NCBI GenBank assembly: GCA_964017045.1
Contig: OZ024794.1
Coordinates: 31,538,315-31,602,314, forward strand
Direction: 5' to 3'
DNA from: Omphiscola glabra
Taxonomy: Eukaryota; Mollusca; Gastropoda; Lymnaeidae
DNA: 64,000 bases
Position numbers and translations under genes: made by a program. Under the pieces are notes generated by a model. It was not told the origin of the DNA and did not search any database. It saw only the letters and a program-made list of their open reading frames with translations. This document shows, piece after piece, positions 24,166-38,712 of the stretch (its first letter is position 1; every line of letters starts with the position of its first letter).

Positions 24166-26689
24166 ATGACAGTCGGGCCGAATGTTATTGCTACTGCTCC
24201 CGTGTGTGTTAAGGACAGAGATCATCTGCAATAACGTCTGTCCCGGTTGCCGGTGGAGGGGGGGGGGCGGTTTGTTTACGTAGCTAACGCGCTCTAATTG
24301 TGTCACCGGTACTACAAGACGTGAAACTGCACTGGTCCTACACAACTACGCCACTGTTCATGTTTACTATATCAACATACACTCGAAAAGGATCTTTTTA
24401 TCAAAAGAAGGTTTTGAATGGGATGATCCCCCAACTGCACTCACCCCCCCCCCCCCTTTAATCCTCATTCCCTTGTCTATTTCTTGGAAATTTTAAATTA
24501 ACCCAGTTTAGAATAATTAGTAAACATATTTCTGGTTGAATTTTAACACAAATAAAATAACGCTTAAATTGTAAGATATTTTATAAAATTAAAATAAAAC
24601 ACTTGATTACGTAATAAATGACCAGAATCCTAACTAGATGCGAACTCTCCAAACTAACAATTTACGTTGTAATATTTGCTTGTCGGCATCCTTGGAATCT
24701 TAACTTCAAATTTTTTTACGTTATTTTTAAAAAAATCTATTATAATTAATTTTTCTTTAAATGACTAAATTTTGTCGGGGGAAAAACATCACAATGACTA
24801 AATTCCGTTATGCTGAGAGTGGCCAAGGTGGTCATTTAGTAATTTAGCTAAATCCTCAGTCGGCCCTAATTACAATTTAATTTAAAAAAAAAAAAAAAAA
24901 AAAAAATTGCCTGCGATTGATAATGTTTAAGTTCGCAAAACTAAGTTCGCAAAACTAAGTTCGCCAACCGTTCACATTTATCCTGTATCAATCCAACATG
25001 GGGGGGTTTTCCCCCGAATCAAGAAACAAAGCAAAAAAAAAATAAATAAAAAAAATAAAACCTAACGGCGACTTACGATTTCCAGAGAAACGAAATATCA
25101 AACTCCAGCCAGAGTGGCAGCACACGCATTGAATCTCGCCCCGCTGTTCCGTGTCTCTGAGTCCCAGAAATCTCTCGTCACCGCCTCGTCAATTGTGATT
25201 CAAACCCTTTTTTTCCGGGGTGGTCACCCCACCACTTTTTAAAATTTTTTTTTTTTTAAACCGTGCGACAGTCGCTTCCACTCCCGTTTCCCTCCTAGTC
25301 CAGAACCGCTGGAAGTGGAAACAACGTACTACCCCCCTCCCCCCCCTCGTAGAAATGGGATGAGGAACATAAATGTGGTGGAGTTTGTGGTCGTGGGGGC
25401 GGGGTAGGGGTGCTGGAAGTGAGGGGGGTGGGGTGGGTGGTTGACGTTCAGAGTTAAACTAACAGTCGCTGCTAAGTACCCAGCGCGGGGGCTAGCGACG
25501 CGATAAACGTTAAAACAATACAGGAGCAAGGGGCAGACAACACTGCAAACTTCGCGGGCTTATCTGTTCATTCCCCCCCCCCCCCCCCACCCTTTTTCTA
25601 CTTCTTTCTTTTTGTGTTGTGGTTGCTGTTGGTTTCTTTTGTTGGTAAAATAAAATAATAAAAAAAAATGTTCCTTAATTCATATTCTTGTCGGAGTCTT
25701 ACCTGTCGTGTTCGTGAACTCGCTGAACGGTTGATTGCTTGAGAGACAATACAGTTCTTTTGATCGAACTCTTGTTGGGCTAACACCAGAAGAACTTGAA
25801 TCAGAAGAACCCGTTTTGACATGTGGATCACAACCCAATGACTTTGACACACAAAGCACGAGTAGGCAGGGCTCTCTTGTGTTATTGCAAAAAGGACCCC
25901 CCCCCCCCCCCCCCCACTTTCTTTAGTCATTCGCTTCGGACAATATAAGAAAAAAAATGGCTTCGGTCGTTTAAATTTGTTGTAGTTGTTGTTGTTGTTG
26001 TGGAGATTTTTTAAAATAGGGCATACATAATTTTTCCAGCCACTTACAGGCGTAGGAAGAGAGGATGGATGGTCCCCCCCCCCCCTTCCCCACCTCTGTA
26101 GCCCTTGACGCAGAGTAGAACTTTCGGTGCCTTCCGAAATAGGGCTCATGTTGTTTGATGTATATTCCGTATGTTGCAAGCTTTTCGTGACTAAGGGGTC
26201 GGCTAAATATAGGACCGTTCCGAAGGTCGGAAATGAAATTCTAGCCACGCCACTGCACACAACCAGGATCAAGACACGCCTGATATTGTAACGACTAAAC
26301 TGACGTCTGACCACACGCCTTTTTAAAATACAACAACATACACATCAAGAGACTGGGGTCGGGAGGGGGGTTGGGGGGCGTGCCCAGGAAGCCATCCAGG
26401 GAGGAGGTGAGGCTGGAAATGGATCTCAGACAGAGTGAGCGAAAGCGGGATGACATTATAAGACTTAAACGTGGATTACGTTTCGTGTACGTTACATTGT
26501 AAGCAGACGTAGCAGATATTTCATCTAGGTTAACTGTCTGTTTTAATCCACACGCGCGGCAGCAGAGAAGGATTTAATTTTAGAACTAAATACAAGTTTA
26601 TAAGGCAAAATACGACCAATTGGTCATTTCTATCCCTTTTTTTAAAAAAATATAGAATTATTTACCATTTAAACTTGCAAACCTAACTA
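24166..26689. other. No gene recognised in this 2.5-kb stretch
   Basis: It contains a 17-bp triple repeat (aagttcgcaaaactaag) near 24,930-24,966, several long A, C and G homopolymers, and a possible MITE end (cacgccactg) near 26,250. No coding exon could be supported. Confidence 0.5.
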
Positions 26690-26761
26690 ATATAAACCTA
26701 TCTAATATAAACCTATCACATATAAACCTAACTAATGTAAACCTAACTAATATAAACCTAA

Positions 26762-26965
26762 CTAATGACAAGGAAGAAGAAGAGGAAGACAAAGAAAAAG
26801 ATGGGAAGATAATATCAAAGAATGGACGGGATTAAAACTAGGCGATGCTATGGGTAGGGCAGAAGACCGAGAGGAATGGAGGAGAATAGTGTACAATGTA
26901 CATGTCATCTGTGGCGCCCCAACGGTCGAAGGACTACGGGACCTGAGGATGATGATGATGAATAT
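26762..26965 (+). mobile_element. 5'-truncated LINE 3' end, same family as 8013-11125
   Basis: It matches the reverse complement of 8015-8240, including the gtcatctgtggcgccccaac block and a (GAT)n tail ending at about 26,960. It encodes a recognisable tail with Glu-Trp-Thr-Gly-Leu and Glu-Asp-Arg-Glu-Glu-Trp. A 30-bp minisatellite starts about 30 bp after the tail. Confidence 0.88.
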
Positions 26966-26989
26966 AGATTTAAATAATATAAACCTTTC

Positions 26990-28085
26990 TAATATAAAAC
27001 AAAGTAATATAAACCTAACTAATTTAAACTTAACGAACATAAGCCTAACTAATTTAAACTTAACGAACATAAGCCTAACTAATTTAAACTTAACGAACAT
27101 AAACCTAACTAATTTAAACTTAACGAACATAAACCTAACTAATTTAAACTTAACGAACATAAGCCTAACTAATTTAAACTTAACGAACATAAACCTAACT
27201 AATTTAAACTTAACGAACATAAGCCTAACTAATTTAAACTTAACGAACATAAACCTAACTAATTCAAACTTAACGAACATAAGCCTAACTAATTTAAACT
27301 TAACGAACATAAGCCTAACTAATTTAAACTTAACGAACATAAACCTAACTAATTTAAACTTAACGAACATAAGCCTAACTAATTTCAACTTAACGAACAT
27401 AAACCTAACTAATTCAAACTTAACGAACATAAGCCTAACTAATTTAAACTTAACGAACATAAGCCTAACTAATTTAAACTTAACGAACATAAGCCTAACT
27501 AATTTAAACTTAACGAACATAAACCTAACTAATTTAAACTTAACGAACATAAACCTAACTAATTTAAACTTAACGAACATAAACCTAACTAATTTAAACT
27601 TAACGAACATAAGCCTAACTAATTTAAACTTAACGAACATAAACCTAACTAATTTAAACTTAACGAACATAAGCCTAACTAATTTAAACTTAACGAACAT
27701 AAACCTAACTAATTCAAACTTAACGAACATAAGCCTAACTAATTTAAACTTAACGAACATAAGCCTAACTAATTTAAACTTAACGAACATAAGCCTAACT
27801 AATTTAAACTTAACGAACATAAACCTAACTAATTTAAACTTAACGAACATAAACCTAACTAATTTAAACTTAACGAACATAAACCTAACTAATTTAAACT
27901 TAACGAACATAAGCCTAACTAATTTAAACTTAACGAACATAAACCTAACTAATTTAAACTTAACGAACATAAGCCTAACTAATTTAAACTTAACGAACAT
28001 AAGCCTAACTAATTGAAACTTAACGAACATAAGCCTAACTAATTGAAACTTAACGAACATAAGCCTAACTAATATAAACCTTTCT
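26990..28085. repeat. 30-bp minisatellite, about 36 units
   Basis: The core is aatttaaacttaacgaacat, followed by a(a/g)cctaact. It starts just after a LINE 3' tail; a 15-bp precursor (aacctaactaatata) lies at 26,690-26,765. The variant order of 27,421-27,720 is repeated in 27,721-28,020 (300-bp higher-order unit). Confidence 0.97.
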
Positions 28086-29078
28086 AATATAGCCTAAGCC
28101 TAACTAATATAAAACTAACTAACATAAACTTAACTAATATAAACTCAATAAATATTTAATTCCACAGGATTCCAAACCAACTCCCCCCCCCCCCCACCCA
28201 AGATTAAAAAAAATTAAAATAATAATAGTGAGTAACTTTCGTCCACTATCATCAACAGATGATGGCGGAGATTGGCCGTGTTTACGTTCCGAATTGCCAT
28301 GACAACCGGTAGAGCTCGCCGAGCCGTCGGCCGTCTCCAATGACGCTTCCTCCATTGTTGCGTAATTACAGCACTTCACGGGCCACCGAGGCCTTTCACT
28401 GCCGACGTCGAGTAGTCTCGTTCTCCCGTGTCGTAATCTTCGGTTGGTCTCGAATGGCGCCCGGTTTACTGATTGAATAGTTAGCGGTCACAAAATGGCG
28501 GTTGTGTGTGTGTGTGTGGGGGGGGGGGGGGGTAGGGGGGGAATGAGATAAACAGGCAGCTGGAACTGAAACGGAAGATACGTTTTTGACTCGTGGCGCC
28601 AGCAGGGGTCGGATAGACATTAAAAAAAACCCACTTAAGCACAAAAGAAAAACTTTTTTTAAACAAATAGTGTTTTTTTTTTTTTAAATCACGCAATCCT
28701 AAAGACCACATTTTATATGTCTGGTCTCTGCCTTAAAAGGTCAACATGTAGACACAAGGAGATGGTGTACTGATAGCCGGCCTCGGATATTCAAGAAGGC
28801 CAACGTTGTGAACTGGAAAAGTAATTGAAAGTATGCGCACACAATTAACAGCACTGAAACTCCCGCATCTTGAACGCGTGCCTGCGTTTGTCAACGGTGC
28901 AAAGGTCCAGTCTTCTCGGTCGGGGGTGGGGGCATGGGGCGGGTGTGGGGTGTAGTGAGGGGGGCAGTAGCTGAACGAAATCGGTGAAGGAAAAACGTAT
29001 TGATAGATGGGGCTGGGTTCGAGTTTCAAGGTATCAGAACAATTCCTCGAGTTTTTGCTGTATACCGTGCATCTATGA
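28086..29078. other. No gene recognised
   Basis: More GC-rich than its surroundings at 28,240-28,490, but with no supported exon. Confidence 0.45.
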
Positions 29079-29292
29079 CAGGCCCGCACAACTCAAAATG
29101 TAAGGCGGGCCGTAATACTTTATGAAACGTGTGTAGGCCAAAAGAAAATAGGACAGGACTTGTGCGGGCCAAAAGAAAATAGTATTGGGGGGGGGGGCGG
29201 AGGTATTAAGAAAATAATAAGAATAAAGAAATATTTCGTTACTTCGTGGCCCGCAAAGTGGGTGCTAGCGAGCCGCATGATGCGTAGGCCTG
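29079..29292. mobile_element. Possible hAT MITE (CAGGCCCGC ends)
   Basis: It begins caggcccgcacaact and ends gcgtaggcctg, with internal gcgggcc and cgagccgc blocks. The TSD is not convincing (5 of 8). Confidence 0.45.
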
Positions 29293-29749
29293 CTCTGTAA
29301 GTCTGCCTGTAATGTACATCATCAAAGTCTGTGAATGTGTCGAACACTATTGGGATATCGTTCATATCTTCACCTGCTACATATTCAAGTAAAACTCTAT
29401 GGCTCGTTGCTACCGTTTTTTTCCCGGTTAACATTTAATTAAATTTTGCGGGGTGGGAGGTGGGGGTGGGGGGGTCCCTTTGTTGTGACACTTCGTTTGT
29501 GTTAATATTCCGCGTTCATTTCAGCAAAATCAGTGATGCGCAGCTTTTCTATTGTTGAAATAATAAGTTGTGTAAATCTTTTCAAGTATAACTCAGAAAA
29601 GAACATTGCGTCTAGGACATGCATGAACAACCAAAAATGACCAATCTGGCACATTTGACGAATGGATCAATGAAGTGTTTCACGAAATATAATAATTTCT
29701 TTGAATGTCAATCTCAAACTATTCCTCAAAGTAACAATTTAACAATGTA

Positions 29750-30300
29750 CTAACAATGTCACTCACACAACAAGAACCAGTGGAAGAGTTAGTCTGCCAG
29801 CGCAGATGGAGATGGATTGGTCACACCCTCAGAAAGTCCACATCAAGTATCACGAGACAAGCCCTCACTTGGAACCCCCGAGGGAAAGAGAAAAAGAGGT
29901 CGACCCAAAATGACTTGGAGATGGGAGCTGGAGGCAGACACCAAAAAGAATGGTGTACAACTGGGGACAGCTGGAGAGACTTGCCCAAGACCGGGATGCC
30001 TGGAGGGCCTTCGCAGTGGCGTAGCGAGCTTAACTCGCGCCCGGGGCACAATACCTTTTTAGCGCCCCAATACATTTTTAGCGCCCCCAAATACCTTTTT
30101 AGCGCCCCCCAATACCTTTTTAGCGCTCCCCCCTTTCGAAAACCATACAATATTATAGTAAAATTTACCATTTGGCGCCCCTTAGTGAGTAGCACCCGGG
30201 GCATGATGCCCCCCTTGCCCCCCCCTCACTACGCCACTGGGCCTTTGTTTGTGGCCTATGCCCCAGACGGGACGACAGGCGGTGATGATGATGATGATGA
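29750..30300 (+). mobile_element. LINE 3'-end fragment interrupted by a hAT MITE
   Basis: The plus strand encodes Arg-Arg-Trp-Arg-Trp-Ile-Gly-His-Thr-Leu-Arg-Lys and a following basic stretch, the common C-terminus of LINE RTs. The MITE at 30,014-30,239 splits it, and the end (30,248-30,300) carries a (GAT)n tail. Confidence 0.8.
30014..30239 (+). mobile_element. hAT MITE copy c, inserted in a LINE fragment
   Basis: Same family. The flanks ggccttcg/ggcctttg match at 7 of 8 positions. It has extra internal copies of the tacctttttagcgccccc block (about four in tandem), which lengthens it to 226 bp. Confidence 0.93.
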
Positions 30301-30769
30301 ATAAGTCACTAAAGCTTTCAATTAAAAAAAAAGAAATCCCAGAGAACTGGGCTACATGAGATTCTTAAACGCAAGTGCGTTTGGTTGCGTAATATCTTTG
30401 TTTTGTTTGGTTTTTTTTTTTTTTTACGGAAATAATTGGTGTAATAAATATGGGGGTGTAGAAGGGTGTGAAACATTAAGCATATTAATATATGGAGTTA
30501 CGGCTTGAACTTCTCTTTTAATGTCTAGTTTCTGCTCATAAAACATTTCCTGCATGCACTACTTTCGTATTGGCGGGAAATGTGTTGGACGATATATACT
30601 TCCATCTGTGGATGACCCATAGAACTGTTGAACTGCTGTGAACTGCTGACAAACAACTGTTCCGTCATTCTGATCGCTTCATTTGATCACGCTCCGACGG
30701 CGAGACAACGCGAAACTACCAACTAAAAAGCATAAAATTACCATATGAAGCTACAGAGCTTAGTAAAAA

Positions 30770-31570
30770 CAAAAAAAGTAACAAGTCAATCTAAAAAGTA
30801 CAGAAAAAACACAAACGTACCAAGTGAATACAAAATGTTCACAAAAAAAAAACAACACAAACGTACCAAGTGAAACCAAAAAGTACAGAAAAAACACAAA
30901 AGTACCAAGTGAATCCAAAATGTTCAGAAAAAATAGTACCAAGTGAATCCAAAAAGTATCAAAAAAAAATATTTGAAAAATGTACCAAGTGAATCCAAAA
31001 AGTACAGAAAAAAACACAAATGTACCAAGTGAATCCAAAAAGTACAGAAAAACCCCCACAAAAGTACGAAGTGAATCCAAAAAGTACAGAAAAAAACCCA
31101 CAAAAGTACCAAGTGAATCCATAAAGTACAGAAAAAACCCCACAAAAGTACCAAGTGAATCCAAATAGTACAGAAAAACCCCCACAAAAGTACCAAGTGA
31201 ATCCAAAAAGTACAGAAAAACCCCCACAAAAGTATGAAGTGAATCCAAAAAGTACAGAAAAAACCCCACAAAATACCAAGTGAATCCATAAAGTACAGAA
31301 AAACCCCCACAAAAGTACCAAGTGAATCCAAATAGTACAGAAAAACCCCCACAAAAGTACCAAGTGAATCCAAAAAGTACAGAAAACCCCCCACAAAAGT
31401 ACCAAGTGAATCCAAAAAGTACAGAAAACCCCCCACAAAAGTAGCAAGTGAATCCAAAAATTTCAGAAAAACCCCCCACAAAAGTACCAAGTGAATCCAA
31501 AAAGTACAGAAAACCCCCCACAAAAGTAGCAAGTGAATCCAAAAATTTCATAAAAACCCCCACAAAAGTA
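30770..31570. repeat. 42-bp minisatellite, about 19 units
   Basis: The core is agtaccaagtgaatccaaaa, followed by agtacagaaaaaccccca. It has small indels in its A and C runs. The gap to the 24-bp satellite is about 100 bp. Confidence 0.95.
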
Positions 31571-31670
31571 GCTCAAAAGAACCAAGGAAAAAAAAATACC
31601 CACAAAAGTACCAAACAACATTTAAATACGACGAAACTTCTCTTCTCATTTATTCTTTTCCTTAAAATTG

Positions 31671-34600
31671 ACACATTCTCTAGATAGAACGTCCACACAT
31701 TCTCTAGATAGAACGTCCACACATTCTCTAGATAGAACGTCCACACATTCTCTAGATAGAACGTCCACACATTCTCTAGATAGAACGTCCACACATTCTC
31801 TAGATAGAACGTCCACACATTCTCTAGATAGAACGTCCACACATTCTCTAGATAGAACGTCCACACATTCTCTAGATAGAACGTCCACACATTCTCTAGA
31901 TAGAACGTCCACACATTCTCTAGATAGAACGTCCACACATTCTCTAAACAGAACGTCCACACATTCTCTAGATAGAACGTCCACACATTCTCTAGACAGA
32001 ACGTCCACACATTCTCTAGACAGAACGTCCACACATTCTCTAGATAGAACGTCCACACATTCTCTAGATAGAACGTCCACACATTCTCTAGATAGAACGT
32101 CCACACATTCTCTAGATAGAACGTCCACACATTCTCTAGATAGAACGTCCACACATTCTCTAGATAGAACGTCCACACATTCTCTAAACAGAACGTCCAC
32201 ACATTCTCTAGATAGAACGTCCACACATTCTCTAGACAGAACGTCCACACATTCTCTAGATAGAACGTCCACACATTCTCTAGATAGAACGTCCACACAT
32301 TCTCTAGATAGAACGTCCACACATTCTCTAGATAGAACGTCCACACATTCTCTAGATAGAACGTCCACACATTCTCTAGATAGAACGTCCACACATTCTC
32401 TAGATAGAACGTCCACACATTCTCTAGATAGAACGTCCACACATTCTCTAAACAGAACGTCCACACATTCTCTAGATAGAACGTCCACACATTCTCTAGA
32501 CAGAACGTCCACACATTCTCTAGATAGAACGTCCACACATTCTCTAGATAGAACGTCCACACATTCTCTAGATAGAACGTCCACACATTCTCTAGATAGA
32601 ACGTCCACACATTCTCTAGATAGAACGTCCACACATTCTCTAGATAGAACGTCCACACATTCTCTAAACAGAACGTCCACACATTCTCTAGATAGAACGT
32701 CCACACATTCTCTAGACAGAACGTCCACACATTCTCTAGATAGAACGTCCACACATTCTCTAGATAGAACGTCCACACATTCTCTAGATAGAACGTCCAC
32801 ACATTCTCTAGATAGAACGTCCACACATTCTCTAAACAGAACGTCCACACATTCTCTAGATAGAACGTCCACACATTCTCTAGATAGAACGTCCACACAT
32901 TCTCTAGATAGAACGTCCACACATTCTCTAGATAGAACGTCCACACATTCTCTAAACAGAACGTCCACACATTCTCTAGATAGAACGTCCACACATTCTC
33001 TAGATAGAACGTCCACACATTCTCTAGATAGAACGTCCACACATTCTCTAGATAGAACGTCCACACATTCTCTAGATAGAACGTCCACACATTCTCTAGA
33101 TAGAACGTCCACACATTCTCTAGATAGAACGTCCACACATTCTCTAGATAGAACGTCCACACATTCTCTAGATAGAACGTCCACACATTCTCTAAACAGA
33201 ACGTCCACACATTCTCTAGATAGAACGTCCACACATTCTCTAGATAGAACGTCCACACATTCTCTAGATAGAACGTCCACACATTCTCTAGATAGAACGT
33301 CCACACATTCTCTAGATAGAACGTCCACACATTCTCTAGATAGAACGTCCACACATTCTCTAGATAGAACGTCCACACATTCTCTAGATAGAACGTCCAC
33401 ACATTCTCTAGATAGAACGTCCACACATTCTCTAGATAGAACGTCCACACATTCTCTAGATAGAACGTCCACACATTCTCTAGATAGAACGTCCACACAT
33501 TCTCTAGATAGAACGTCCACACATTCTCTAAACAGAACGTCCACACATTCTCTAGATAGAACGTCCACACATTCTCTAGACAGAACGTCCACACATTCTC
33601 TAGATAGAACGTCCACACATTCTCTAGATAGAACGTCCACACATTCTCTAGACAGAACGTCCACACATTCTCTAGATAGAACGTCCACACATTCTCTAGA
33701 TAGAACGTCCACACATTCTCTAGATAGAACGTCCACACATTCTCTAGATAGAACGTCCACACATTCTCTAGATAGAACGTCCACACATTCTCTAGATAGA
33801 ACGTCGACACATTCTCTAGATAGAACGTCCACACATTCTCTAAACAGAACGTCCACACATTCTCTAGATAGAACGTCCACACATTCTCTAGACAGAACGT
33901 CCACACATTCTCTAGATAGAACGTCCACACATTCTCTAGATAGAACGTCCACACATTCTCTAGATAGAACGTCCACACATTCTCTAGATAGAACGTCCAC
34001 ACATTCTCTAGATAGAACGTCCACACATTCTCTAGATAGAACGTCCACACATTCTCTAGATAGAACGTCCACACATTCTCTAGATAGAACGTCCACACAT
34101 TCTCTAAACAGAACGTCCACACATTCTCTAAATAGAACGTCCACACATTCTCTAGACAGAACGTCCACACATTCTCTAGATAGAACGTCCACACATTCTC
34201 TAGATAGAACGTCCACACATTCTCTAGATAGAACGTCCACACATTCTATAGATAGAACGTCCACACATTCTCTAGATAGAACGTCCACACAGTCTCTAGA
34301 TAGAACGTCCACACATTCTCTAGATAGAACGTCCACACATTCTCTAGATAGAACGTCCACACATTCTCTAGACAGAACGTCCACACATTCTCTAGATAGA
34401 ACGTCCACACATTCTCTAGATAGAACGTCCACACATTCTCTAGATAGAACGTCCACACATTCTCTAGATAGAACGTCCACACATTCTCTAGATAGAACGT
34501 CCACACATTCTCTAGATAGAACGTCCACACATTCTCTAGATAGAACGTCCACACATTCTCTAGATAGAACGTCCACACATTCTCTAGATAGAACGTCCAC

Positions 34601-37600
34601 ACATTCTCTAAACAGAACGTCCACACATTCTCTAAACAGAACGTCCACACATTCTCTAGATATAACGTCCACACATTCTCTAGATAGAACGTCCACACAT
34701 TCTCTAGATAGAACGTCCACACATTCTCTAGATAGAACGTCCACACATTCTCTAAACAGAACGTCCACACATTCTCTAGATAGAACGTCCACACATTCTC
34801 TAAACAGAACGTCCACACATTCTCTAGATAGAACGTCCACACATTCTCTAGATAGAACGTCCACACATTCTCTAGATAGAACGTCCACACATTCTCTAGA
34901 TAGAACGTCCACACATTCTCTAGATAGAACGTCCACACATTCTCTAGATAGAACGTCCACACATTCTCTAGATAGAACGTCCACACATTCTCTAGATAGA
35001 ACGTCCACACATTCTCTAAACAGAACGTCCACACATTCTCTAGATAGAACGTCCACACATTCTCTAAACAGAACGTCCACACATTCTCTAGATAGAACGT
35101 CCACACATTCTCTAAACAGAACGTCCACACATTCTCTAGATAGAACGTCCACACATTCTCTAGATAGAACGTCCACACATTCTCTAAACAGAACGTCCAC
35201 ACATTCTCTAGATAGAACGTCCACACATTCTCTAAACAGAACGTCCACACATTCTCTAGATAGAACGTCCACACATTCTCTAGACAGAACGTCCACACAT
35301 TCTCTAGATAGAACGTCCACACATTCTCTAGATAGAACGTCCACACATTCTCTAGATAGAACGTCCACACATTCTCTAGATAGAACGTCCACACATTCTC
35401 TAGATAGAACGTCCACACATTCTCTAGATAGAACGTCCACACATTCTCTAGATAGAACGTCCACACATTCTCTAAACAGAAAATCCACACATTCTCTAAA
35501 CAGAAAGTCCACACATTCTCTAGATAGAACGTCCACACATTCTCTAGATAGAACGTCCACACATTCTCTAGATAGAACGTCCACACATTCTCTAGATAGA
35601 ACGTCCACACATTCTCTAGATAGAACGTCCACACATTCTCTAGATAGAACGTCCACACATTCTCTAGATAGAACGTCCACACATTCTCTAGATAGAACGT
35701 CCACACATTCTCTAAACAGAACGTCCACACATTCTCTAGATAGAACGTCCACACATTCTCTAGATAGAACGTCCACACATTCTCTAGATAGAACGTCCAC
35801 ACATTCTCTAGATAGAACGTCCACACATTCTCTAGATAGAACGTCCACACATTCTCTAGATAGAACGTCCACACATTCTCTAGATAGAACGTCCACACAT
35901 TCTCTAGATAGAACGTCCACACATTCTCTAGATAGAACGTCCACACATTCTCTAGATAGAACGTCCACACATTCTCTAGATAGAACGTCCACACATTCTC
36001 TAGATAGAACGTCCACACATTCTCTAGATAGAACGTCCACACATTCTCTAGATAGAACGTCCACACATTCTCTAAACAGAACGTCCACACATTCTCTAGA
36101 TAGAACGTCCACACATTCTCTAGACAGAACGTCCACACATTCTCTAGATAGAACGTCCACACATTCTCTAGATAGAACGTCCACACATTCTCTAGACAGA
36201 ACGTCCACACATTCTCTAGATAGAACGTCCACACATTCTCTAGATAGAACGTCCACACATTCTCTAGATAGAACGTCCACACATTCTCTAGATAGAACGT
36301 CCACACATTCTCTAGATAGAACGTCCACACATTCTCTAGATAGAACGTCCACACATTCTCTAGATAGAAAGTCCACACATTCTCTAAACAGAACGTCCAC
36401 ACATTCTCTAGATAGAACGTCCACACATTCTCTAGACAGAACGTCCACACATTCTCTAAACAGAACGTCCACACATTCTCTAGATAGAACGTCCACACAT
36501 TCTCTAAACAGAACGTCCACACATTCTCTAGATAGAACGTCCACACATTCTCTAAACAGAACGTCCACACATTCTCTAGATAGAACGTCCACACATTCTC
36601 TAGATAGAACGTCCACACATTCTCTAAACAGAACGTCCACACATTCTCTAGATAGAACGTCCACACATTCTCTAAACAGAACGTCCACACATTCTCTAGA
36701 TAGAACGTCCACACATTCTCTAGACAGAACGTCCACACATTCTCTAGATAGAACGTCCACACATTCTCTAGATAGAACGTCCACACATTCTCTAGATAGA
36801 ACGTCCACACATTCTCTAGATAGAACGTCCACACATTCTCTAGATAGAACGTCCACACATTCTCTAGATAGAACGTCCACACATTCTCTAGATAGAACGT
36901 CCACACATTCTCTAAACAGAAAATCCACACATTCTCTAAACAGAAAGTCCACACATTCTCTAGATAGAACGTCCACACATTCTCTAGATAGAACGTCCAC
37001 ACATTCTCTAGATAGAACGTCCACACATTCTCTAGATAGAACGTCCACACATTCTCTAGATAGAACGTCCACACATTCTCTAGATAGAACGTCCACACAT
37101 TCTCTAGATAGAACGTCCACACATTCTCTAGATAGAACGTCCACACATTCTCTAAACAGAACGTCCACACATTCTCTAGATAGAACGTCCACACATTCTC
37201 TAGATATAACGTCCACACATTCTCTAGATAGAACGTCCACACATTCTCTAGATAGAACGTCCACACATTCTCTAAACAGAACGTCCACACATTCTCTAGA
37301 TAGAACGTCCACACATTCTCTAAACAGAACGTCCACACATTCTCTAGATAGAACGTCCACACATTCTCTAGATAGAACGTCCACACATTCTCTAGATAGA
37401 ACGTCCACACATTCTCTAGATAGAACGTCCACACATTCTCTAGATAGAACGTCCACACATTCTCTAGATAGAACGTCCACACATTCTCTAGATAGAACGT
37501 CCACACATTCTCTAGATAGAACGTCCACACATTCTCTAAACAGAACGTCCACACATTCTCTAGATAGAACGTCCACACATTCTCTAAACAGAACGTCCAC

Positions 37601-38712
37601 ACATTCTCTAGATAGAACGTCCACACATTCTCTAAACAGAACGTCCACACATTCTCTAGATAGAACGTCCACACATTCTCTAGATAGAACGTCCACACAT
37701 TCTCTAAACAGAACGTCCACACATTCTCTAGATAGAACGTCCACACATTCTCTAAACAGAACGTCCACACATTCTCTAGATAGAACGTCCACACATTCTC
37801 TAGACAGAACGTCCACACATTCTCTAGATATAACGTCCACACATTCTCTAGATAGAACGTCCACACATTCTCTAGATAGAACGTCCACACATTCTCTAGA
37901 TAGAACGTCCACACATTCTCTAGATAGAACGTCCACACATTCTCTAGATAGAACGTCCACACATTCTCTAGATAGAACGTCCACACATTCTCTAAACAGA
38001 AAATCCACACATTCTCTAAACAGAAAGTCCACACATTCTCTAGATAGAACGTCCACAAATTCTCTAGATAGAACGTCCACACATTCTCTAGATAGAACGT
38101 CCACACATTCTCTAAACAGAACGTCCACACATTCTCTAGATAGAACGTCCACACATTCTCTAAACAGAACGTCCACACATTCTCTAGATAGAACGTCCAC
38201 ACATTCTCTAGATAGAACGTCCACACATTCTCTAGATAGAACGTCCACACATTCTCTAAACAGAAAGTCCACACATTCTCTAGATAGAACGTCCACACAT
38301 TCTCTAGATAGAACGTCCACACATTCTCTAGATAGAACGTCCACACATTCTCTAAACAGAAAGTCCACACATTCTCTAGATAGAACGTCCACACATTCTC
38401 TAGATAGAACGTCCACACATTCTCTAGATAGAACGTCCACACATTCTCTAAACAGAACGTCCACACATTCTCTAGATAGAACGTCCACACATTCTCTAAA
38501 CAGAACGTCCACACATTCTCTAGATAGAACGTCCACACATTCTCTAGATAGAACGTCCACACATTCTCTAAACAGAACGTCCACACATTCTCTAAACAGA
38601 TAGTCCACACATTCTCTAATCAGAACGTCCACACATTCTCTAATCAGAACGTCCACACATTCTCTAAGCAGAACGTCCACACATTCTCTAATCAGAACGT
38701 CCACACATTCCA
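31671..38712. repeat. 24-bp satellite, about 293 units, with higher-order structure
   Basis: The core unit contains ctctagatagaacgtccac. Unit phase is kept from 31,741 to 38,701 (6960 bp = 290 x 24) with no indel. Variants are agatag (major), agacag, aaacag and rarer tataac, aaaatcc and aaagtcc. The rightmost four or five units (aatcag, aagcag) are the most divergent. Blocks around 35,041-35,760, 36,481-37,200 and 37,561-38,040 repeat the same variant order (offsets 1440 and 1080 bp). Confidence 0.98.

Noticed and set aside
26762..28060. Long open frames with Asn-Leu-Thr repeats on both strands
   Set aside because: They come from a stop-free 30-bp minisatellite and start inside a LINE fragment.
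30760..31563. Phe/Trp-rich repeated open frame resembling a membrane protein
   Set aside because: Minisatellite translation; the same unit is read in all three minus-strand frames because of small indels.
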